From: Aedes albopictus
Taxonomy: Eukaryota > Arthropoda > Insecta > Diptera > Culicidae
Direction of reading: 5' to 3'
Length of the DNA: 64,000 nucleotides
NCBI RefSeq assembly: GCF_035046485.1
Contig: NC_085138.1
Location: 331,930,421-331,994,420, forward strand
Shown here: positions 56,813 through 64,000 of the stretch, piece after piece
Layout of the letters: each line of letters starts with the position of its first letter
Numbering within the stretch: position 1 is the first letter of the stretch
Made by a program: the position numbers and the translations under genes
Notes under the pieces: model-generated
Told to the model about the DNA's origin: nothing
Database searches by the model: none
Seen by the model: the letters and a program-made list of their open reading frames with translations, nothing else

Positions 56813-57220
56813 GACACATTCTACCGTGACGTTACAACGTTTTGATGCTTTTTTGGTTAGATTTTGCACTATAACTCGTAAATTTGACCGTAAACCCCCA
56901 AGTATTTTTACATATTCGGATTCCTTGTAAAATTTCCAATAAGTATGATCTCTTGAACAGTTAGTTTTCATCAGAAAAGTATGAAAAAAAGGGAATTAGT
57001 AGCGTGACGTTACAACGTTGTAACGTCACGCTACTAATTCCCATTTGAAACATACTTTTCCAATGAAAACTAACTGTTCAACAGATTAAACTTATTGGAA
57101 ATTTTACAAGGAATCGGAATATGCAAACATATTCGAGGGTTTACGGCCGAGTTTACGAGTTATAGTGAAAAATCTGACCAAAAAGGCGTCAAAACGTTGT
57201 AACGTCACGGTAGAATGTGT
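56813..57220. mobile_element. 408-bp foldback MITE with GATT flanks
   Basis: The ends GACACATTCTACCGTGACGT and ACGTCACGGTAGAATGTGTC are inverted; GATT flanks at 56809-56812 and 57221-57224. Arms of about 190 bases meet at a central palindrome, GTGACGTTACAACGTTGTAACGTCAC-like, near 57003-57033. The end motif CGTGACGTTACAACG recurs at the centre. Confidence 0.88.
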
Positions 57221-57224
57221 CGAT

Positions 57225-57675
57225 TGCTTTTATAATACATCCAGGATTTATTTTTTTGGATACATTACTTCAGAAATAACTCCATGGATTCCTGCAACAA
57301 ATTTGTCAGCGATTTAAAAAAAAAATCCAGGAATTCCTCAAGAAATTTGTACCGACATGTCTTCATAAATTATTTTGGTAATTCCTCTATGAATTTTAAC
57401 ATGACTCTTAGAGAGGTTCTTTCAGAGGTTTTTGCAAAAATCATGCAAGAATTGTTGCAGGAATTTTCCCAGAGTGTCGTTTACTAGTTTTTTTTTTAAG
57501 GATTTCTCTAAAAATCACAAATAGATTCCTTATGAAATTACACTAGAAATTCCTTTACGTTTTGCCAGATATTTCTACAGATATAAACATTCCTCCAGGG
57601 ATACTCTAAAAAATTTCTTCAAGGATTTGACTTTAATTCTAAAAAAATCTTCCAGTGGTTTATTCAGAAGTTCTT
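57225..57675 (-). repeat. Degenerate 12-bp array, minus orientation
   Basis: Units such as AATTCCTCAAGAAATTTG and AATTCCTTTACG. Confidence 0.65.
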
Positions 57676-58400
57676 ACTCTTTCTCTTTTTGGCGTAACGT
57701 TCCCATTGGGACAAAACTGGCTTCTTAGCTCGGTATTTTATGAGCTCATCCACAGTTATTAGCTTCCCTGCCCATACTCGCATAGTTGACGTTAGTGCCA
57801 CTGTGATTTTCAACACCTTTTTGAAATATTAACAATGAATAATAGAAATATTAATTTTTTTCTCACTTTAAAACCTAGCTAGTGATTAGATCTTGTGCTC
57901 TATCGAATAAAACTGGGCACAATTATGCACAAGCGATTGATATTAGCTTGTGAATGCTGGAATTGTCAATGGTGGTTACGTCGACTAAGCAATCATGGGC
58001 AGTTCCTCTGACAATGACCATTTTGCATGTGTATATCGTGTGGCAGACACGAAGATGCTCTATGTCCAAGGAAGTAAGGGTTATTTCCTATATGAAAAGA
58101 TAGCGGGGATTTTCGGCTTCCTGACTCTATGTAATCATAAACGGATATTGGTTCAACACCTGACGTTTCGGTCACATATATTGTGCGTTTCGGCACAATA
58201 TATGTGACCGAAACGTCAGGTGTTGAACCAATATCCGTTTATGATTACATAGAGACTGGAAGCCGAAAATCCCCGCTAGCATAATACCAATCACAGTCGA
58301 TCCCCTTACATATATGAAAAGATCCTGGACCAACCAAAAATCGAACCCGACACCCTCAGCATAGTCACCCATGCATTTACATCTGTGGCTGAATGAGCCC
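57676..58400 (-). mobile_element. tRNA-derived SINE, diverged, with two interruptions
   Basis: On the plus strand: TTGGCGTAACGTTCCCATTG, CCACAGTTATTAG, TATCGTGTGGCAGACACG, CTATGTCCAAGG, GGACCAACCAAAAATCGAAC (box B complement), GACACCCTCAGCATAG. This is the reverse of a tRNA-headed SINE that I know as very abundant in Aedes; its exact name is uncertain. About 57800-58000 is foreign or decayed, and 58102-58310 is an inserted palindrome. Confidence 0.75.
58102..58310. mobile_element. Palindromic insert with 13-bp target duplication
   Basis: TATATGAAAAGAT occurs at 58089-58101 and 58311-58323 around a 209-bp insert. Its arms of about 80 bases (left from AGCGGGGATTTTCGGC; right ending GCCGAAAATCCCCGCT near 58277) are almost perfect, meeting at GTGCGTTTCGGCAC. 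A 33-base single tail (58278-58310) follows the right arm. No A-run or tRNA head, so the long duplication is unusual for such an element. Confidence 0.8.
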
Positions 58401-59240
58401 TCTAGCGATTTCTCCATATATTCTTCTAGATACTTCTGGAATTCTTCCAGGTACAACCTCTACATTTTTTTTGAGAAAGTTCCTAAGGATTTATGCTTGG
58501 TTATCGGCAGATTTTTTTAAAGGAATTCCCTAAGAATATTTCCAGTGGTTTCTCCAGAGCTTTATCCAGATACTCCTCCAGGATTTTTGATCAGGAAATA
58601 CTGCCGGGATTATTTTCGTTTTTTTTTTTCAAAAAATACATCTAGGATTTTATTAACGAAATAACTCCTAGAGGTATTCTTGAACAATCTTTTAAAGAGC
58701 TTCAACCGGAAACTCTAGAAAAAGTACTGTTGGAATCCCTGCAGAAATTCTGTGCTGAATCACTGGAAAACCCCTCTCAAAAACTTTAAATGAATATCTT
58801 GAGAAATTTCCAATGCCAAGGAAAAGTTTCTGGTGAAATTCCTTAGAGAATTCATGGAGCGTTGTCTGAAGAATTCCCGAGGAAATATCTAAAGAAATCT
58901 TTGCATAAATAAATGTTGATAAAATCCTTGAAAAAACGTATGAAGGTTTCCTGGAGGAATAACAGGGTGAACTACTGGAGAGTTTCTGAAGCTAATTTTT
59001 ATGAAATCACATGATAATTTTTTGGAAAAATCTTTGAGAATATTCTGGAGGAGCTTGTGGAGAAAACCATGAATATCTTCTTGAACGAATCCCTGTTGGC
59101 ATTTCATAGTGCATTCCGGAAAAAAAATAAATGGAATGCCTGCAGAAATTTCTGAAAGAATGCTCAGAAGATTTCCTAGTCGTTTTTCATAAAAATACAT
59201 GAAGAAATGGGATAACGATGCTAATAACATGCTCCCTTAT
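58401..59240. repeat. 12-bp array, minus then plus orientation (switch near 58680)
   Basis: TTCTTCCAGGTACAACC-type units to about 58680, then GGAATCCCTGCAGAAATTC-type units. The two orientations meet end to end. Confidence 0.65.
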
Positions 59241-59389
59241 TAACCTCATTCGAAATAAAGGCGATTATTGCACCGCTTTCGCCCGTTCTGTTATAATACA
59301 TTCTCATTTATAACAAAAAAAGCGAAAATAAGAAACAAAATGAAAAGCGCTTTTAACCTTCGTTTTGAAAGAATGAAATTGGAACTCTA
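59241..59389. other. Short unassigned spacer
   Basis: Non-array AT-rich sequence; nothing identified. Confidence 0.4.
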
Positions 59390-59800
59390 CAGTACAGATG
59401 AAACAAAACTCTGGAAACAATTCTGCATGAACCTCCACAGCAATACCTGCAAATGTCTGCAGAGTGATTTTCCTCAAAATTCCTCTATGCGTTCCTCTTG
59501 AAATTTCATTTAAAAAAATCCAGCAATTTCTGTAGAGATATCTTTAAGAGTTTTTCCAGGGATTCTTTTCGAAGTTTCTCCAGGAATTCTTCCAGACGCT
59601 GTTGCAAGAAATCCTGCAGATGTTCCTTAAGGTATCCCTCCATATATTTTTCCGGGTACCTCCTGGAATTTCACTAGTTTTTTTTTTCTGAAATCTCAAC
59701 TCCCGAAATTCCAGAAAAAATTTTTTTAGAGATTTCTGAAGGAACGCGTTCGAACGCTTGGAAGAATTACAGAAAATGATATCTTACAAAAAAAATATGG
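59390..59800 (-). repeat. Degenerate 12-bp array, mostly minus orientation
   Basis: Units such as TTCTCCAGGAATTCTTCCAG at 59577 and TTCCTTAAGGTATCCCTCC; plus-oriented from about 59700. Confidence 0.6.
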
Positions 59801-62800
59801 TAAAATTTTAGAAGGTGACCCAGAATGGAGGAATCATTCAAATGTTGAAGAATGAGTGCAGTACCAGATGAGTAAGTGCAATATATCCTAGGCTCAATCG
59901 CCTACGCCAAAGGACAAACTTCAATGTAATTCAATAAAAAAGCACGAAAATGTAGCTTTCCTATTTGTACTTCCACCCACGCAGATGCATTCGCGTGCGC
60001 TTCCGGAACATAGGACATCAGGTGCATATAAACTACATATCCCTACAAGGATATCTGCACGCCTTCAGCACCCGTCGTCGTCGTCGTGGCCTGGTATCAG
60101 AACCGGCCGCTTATCATCATCGGCATCATCTGCCACCATCGTCCGAGGTAGAGAAAAACCCCGACGAAAAATGAATCCATAAAGCTCGAACACAGAAGAT
60201 AAAGTTTGAGTGCGGCACTATCTGCCCTATCTACTGCTGGAAAAGCATTGTGTGTGAGCACTGAGCAGCAGCAGCATGGTGTAACGCGGCTTTACGTGAT
60301 CAAAATTCGATTTCAGTTGGTGCAGGCAGCCAGCGTTGGGAGCCGTGATGGGGCCTCGTCGTGAAGAAAATATGGCGTTGGATGGCAAGATAAACGGGTT
60401 GATTCACTGAAGGTGGTAAACAGCCCAACAGTCAGTGTGAAGGAAAAGTTTTTTACGCGATTTCCTTGATGGTTGCGCCATCATCAATATGGTGCAGCGA
60501 GGCCAAAATCCGGAAAATAAACACATTACAAAAAACTTTCGGCGTTGTTCTCGAGGTATAGCTGTAGGTGTCGGTAATGCCATTGAGAACGTGGTGTTTA
60601 AAAAATTGATCACACGACTGCTTTAACACGGGCTGGGCTCATGCAATCATTATTTGCCTTTTTTTAAATAATACTGGTTAGATCTCAATCCAAATCTATT
60701 TACTAGGTCAAACACTTTAGGTGACCCAAGTCTGATAGATACGTCCGGAATAATTTGGATTGTGCAGAATATCTCTTGTAACTGAACTATTAGTGATGTA
60801 ATCACTAATCACTAAGGAAATCAGAAGATATAGCAATGATTTTCAGAACTTAAGTAAAGGTCATTCAGAGTAAAACCTTCTAATATGGAACGAGCTCACC
60901 AGTAGAGACCATCTTTTTAAGTTGATGCTCTGTATACATACCCAAAGCCCATTTTGTTGAAAATGTACCAATCCTTGACGTTGATTTCTGTTTATTCTCC
61001 GAGAAAGTTACCCATCGTGCCCAAATGACAATTTTATTCAAATCAATTGGCATCCATTTTGTTCGATAGTATTGGGAACCTTACGAGACATGCCCATCCT
61101 GGCAATTGCCTTCACTTCGAAAAAAAAAATCGACCGATACGAAATGCCATAAAATCGAATGTGCACTTGTGGGGACATTCGTAGCTACTTTATTCTCAGC
61201 TTGGGATGTCGAGCGAAAGTCCCCATCAGAGGGCGCCGAAAGGATGCGGGTGGGCTCTGATATTTGCTTCCATCCAATGACAACACCGCCACACAGCCAG
61301 GATACGGTACGTCGCCGCCACAACATCGTCATTAAGATTGCGTCAGGGATAATTTTAACGCCAAATGGAATCCGCCACCACCGTCGACAAGGACGACAAC
61401 AACGCCGTGCCGGCATCTTCCATGAGGACCTCGAGCTGCTTGCTGGCTGGCTGGCGATAAAACATGAATCCCATTTTTGCACCGGGAATGGCATTCCTGG
61501 CTTTTCCGCGACGACGATGACGACGACGACGACGCAAGGACCATCATCGTCGTTGTTGCCTGCAAGGAAAAGTGGCGCCCGGTCGTTATCAGCGAGAATG
61601 CTTTTCTCCAATGGCTGTTCTCGAGCTTCCTCGATCTAGTCCTGGCTGGTGGGTGAGGATTTAAGATTATCTCTTCGCGGTAAGTACACGAAGTAGATTA
61701 AATTTTTCCACATCCCGTTGTTGTTGCTGCTGCTGCGTCTACTGATTTCACCAAAGAAGCCAAAGATGAATCTTAAAGAGTTCTAAGCTAGCTCTGAGAT
61801 GATGAGGAGGTGGATGGGGTGGGAATGATGACGACACCGTCGCCGACTGGAATGAAGATGAAAAATCTGATGCCATCAGAAGCCGTCGGCATGGCAAGAC
61901 GTTGTCGTCGTCGTCGTCGTCATCGCTAACGGCTGAAAGCTTCTAGTGGCGCTCCGGACGCGCGAGGCTGAAACGTTGTTGCCTCATCGTAGGAGCGTGA
62001 AGGTCTTTCTGCGGGCCTTGCTAGCAAAATTCCACAGCGAAACCGTCACCGTTGGTTAAAGCCATAGGCAAAACTTTGACACAGCTCAGCTCGCTCTGCG
62101 GGGAATTGTGGATGAACGCATAAATGAACACGGGCGCGACGGTTTTCCGTGTGGCTTAGAAGGGAGTTTTCTCGGAAGCAAAGTCTTAAAATTATTATCG
62201 TGAATATCAAATTTATGCCTTTTCCGTTGTGTGGGCGGTATGCTATTATAGAGCTTTGAGAAAGTGAGTTCAGTGCCGGAAAAGGCGGGTTGTGAGAAGC
62301 AATTGTTAGATTCTCAGAGGTTAGTGGACGCGCAATAGCATTCGGTGAATTTATTGAACGAGAAAAAGCAAATCTGGAATGGAAAACTTGAGCAGATTTC
62401 AAACAATATTAAAGGACTCCTCCTGATGACTGCTGTGCAGTACGATAGGAAACACAGTTTCTCCTCGTTGAGAAAGCAGACATCCAGCAGATAGCTCTTG
62501 CACGATTCCCTATGAAAGATTGTTTAGCTTGTGATTCTGGGTGCCTGAACGCCGTGTCCAAGATAGTTTCCCAAATTGCTGGGCCAACTCACTTGGACGC
62601 TACGCGAAATCAGTGATCTTGGCAAGGCTGCAAAACTGTAAGAGGTCCCGCATTGTCCAACGGAGCTAACGTTAGGATTTGCTCTCAACCTATCTTCAAC
62701 CAGGTACGCTGTGTAATCTCACACGAAAAGAACGTCAACTTCTCTGAACGGGTTCTGAGGGAAAAGTTTGCTCCACGAGGCGTAGTAGTTGTAAAAAGTA

Positions 62801-62879
62801 TTTGCAAGAGTAATGGTGGGAATAAAATCGATTTACCTTGGTAATACAGCCACCGAGTATCTAAAAGGCTCCATAATAT
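59801..62879. other. Longest unique island; no gene recognised
   Basis: GC-richer, with CGTCGTCG triplets at 60075-60090, 61505-61535 and 61905-61925. The longest frames in the window outside arrays overlap here on opposite strands (61106-61639 plus, 177 codons; 61081-61611 minus, 176 codons), which points to composition and not to a gene. Possible conserved regulatory DNA. 60650-61080 and 62400-62640 hold nothing I can name. Confidence 0.45.
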
Positions 62880-64000
62880 CATCAAGTGAAATCTATCACA
62901 GAGAAACTCTTCGGTTCATCGAGTCTAGAGCCACCGACAATCGCTGAGACATCTAACCGAACACCATTCAAATAGAACATGATAGCTCATCCTGTATAAG
63001 GGAACCACGTCACATAACGAGATGTGGCCTACCAAGCAGTGAGAATCGGCTACGCATGGATTCGCAGTGGACTTTACACCTAGAGGGATGGCACAGCGAT
63101 GCCCGTCCAGGTGATCCAACCTGCCAGTGAGGATTGACGACCTCCATGGGGGAGTCAGAATCATTACCAATCGAAGTGTCAGCCTGTCAGTATCCGGAAC
63201 CATCGCCAGCCGGAGCCTGCTCGGGTGGAGCAGTCAGCAGCTCTTGACTATGAAATGTAGATCACCAACACCGCTCGGAGTCCGCTCAGAAGAAGCACTC
63301 CAATCAACCAAAAGTAGAATGGCATTCAATCGTCTATTCTACGATGCCTGTCGGCCATCCCAAATTAGCTTAGGGAAACATTCCACGACAACAACTTAAG
63401 TGCATTGAAGTACCCAGATTCTACTCAGGAGAAGCTCTCTCGCCCGTCCACTGTGGAATAGCCCGTTCGTTCAGCGACGTTTGTCGTAGGATCCGTCTCT
63501 ACCACGGGAGTGCTGACTAGGCCTTCTAGAGTGGAGCCGACATACCACGCTACACCTATGTACCAGCGAGTCCATGACAAACTCTAAGATGTCAATCCAA
63601 AGACCGCTCACAGAATACATGAAGACAGCTCAGGATGAGCAGTTTTGGTTATTGTACGTAAAGGCTTTTTGAGGTACAATAGCTGTAAATGAAGAGACCC
63701 TTGTGGATCAACCACGTCTTCTATCTCACGTCTGCCATCGTTCACCGCAGTCATCCTTAAAGTGGAGTCCGCTCAAGGGGAGCCTTCCAAGCCACCATCA
63801 TCGTGTATGAAAGCATCGGTTAGTCCACCAGTGTTTTCCAGTGATTCAGAATCAGAGACGATGTAGTGTAGAAGTTCCGACAGCTGAAGTTGCTTCCAAA
63901 CGATGCTAGCAAAACTACCACCAACAACTTCGGTGAGCGATTCGAGATATGCTCGGATGATGGGTGAGTTTATATGTGCGAAAGAACGCTGGATGATTAA
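62880..64000. repeat. Unidentified probable repeat with recurring GTGGAG/CCGCTCA words
   Basis: GAGTCCGCTCAGAAGAAGCA (63279) and GAGTCCGCTCAAGGGGAGCC (63764) are related, with GGGTGGAGCAGTCAGC (63221), GAGTGGAGCCGACATACC (63527) and AGACCGCTCACAG (63600) between. The style suggests a degraded dispersed repeat, perhaps the non-coding part of a retroelement. It runs off the window. No intact frame or domain. Confidence 0.4.

Noticed and set aside
61081..61639. 177- and 176-codon open frames on opposite strands, the longest of their kind outside the arrays and the LINE
   Set aside because: They overlap almost completely on both strands in CG-triplet-rich DNA, show no domain and look like compositional accidents.
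1..64000. Endogenous viral sequence
   Set aside because: Mosquito genomes often carry some, so I looked for viral polymerase or nucleoprotein motifs in the frames; none was found.

Overview
The window looks like nuclear DNA from a repeat-rich insect genome, most probably a culicine mosquito of the genus Aedes. The inference rests on the kind of repeats present: kilobases of degenerate 12-bp arrays (consensus near GGAATTTCTGAA), tRNA-derived SINEs, many short elements with TA or TTA target duplications, long foldback elements, a small Helitron and a decayed RTE-type LINE. Nothing looks bacterial, and I found no intact host protein-coding gene. The window is best read as intergenic or intronic. 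The only protein-coding sequence I can identify with confidence is the broken LINE at about 47.1-49.1 kb.

Layout. 0-9.7 kb: 12-bp arrays, one ~0.6-kb block present twice, a full SINE (3.0-3.5 kb), two small MITEs and a unique stretch (3.6-5.3 kb). 9.7-12.1 kb: a unique, GC-richer island with a possible coding first exon, a promoter-like site and a strong hairpin. 12.4-15.6 kb: arrays with a SINE relic. 15.6-19.4 kb: TAACA-rich element, (TAGCA)n, a 55-codon open frame, a small GC-rich island, a 1.2-kb MITE with another inside it, and (CT)37. 20-26 kb: arrays, a SINE carrying a nested MITE, and unique sequence at 21.7-23.3 kb. 26.2-28 kb: unique then AT-rich. 28.7-35.2 kb: two satellite-like tandem repeats (units about 151 and 315 bp) broken up by at least five elements. 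35.4-42.8 kb: a SINE, then a long array with kilobase-scale internal duplication. 42.8-44.4 kb: unique. 44.4-49.1 kb: array, MITE, a second array type (GTTTCA), then the LINE with a SINE in it. 49.5 kb: a tRNA-like gene. 49.6-52.2 kb: unique sequence with a Helitron. 52.3-59.8 kb: arrays and five foldback or MITE insertions, two of them nested. 59.8-62.9 kb: unique. 62.9-64 kb: an unidentified probable repeat.

The best-supported result is the insertion history. Many elements can be dated relative to one another by target duplications and by comparing occupied with empty copies inside the same window. Candidate host exons and regulatory sites in the unique islands are given with low confidence, because no splice partner, conservation or expression evidence can be obtained from the sequence alone.
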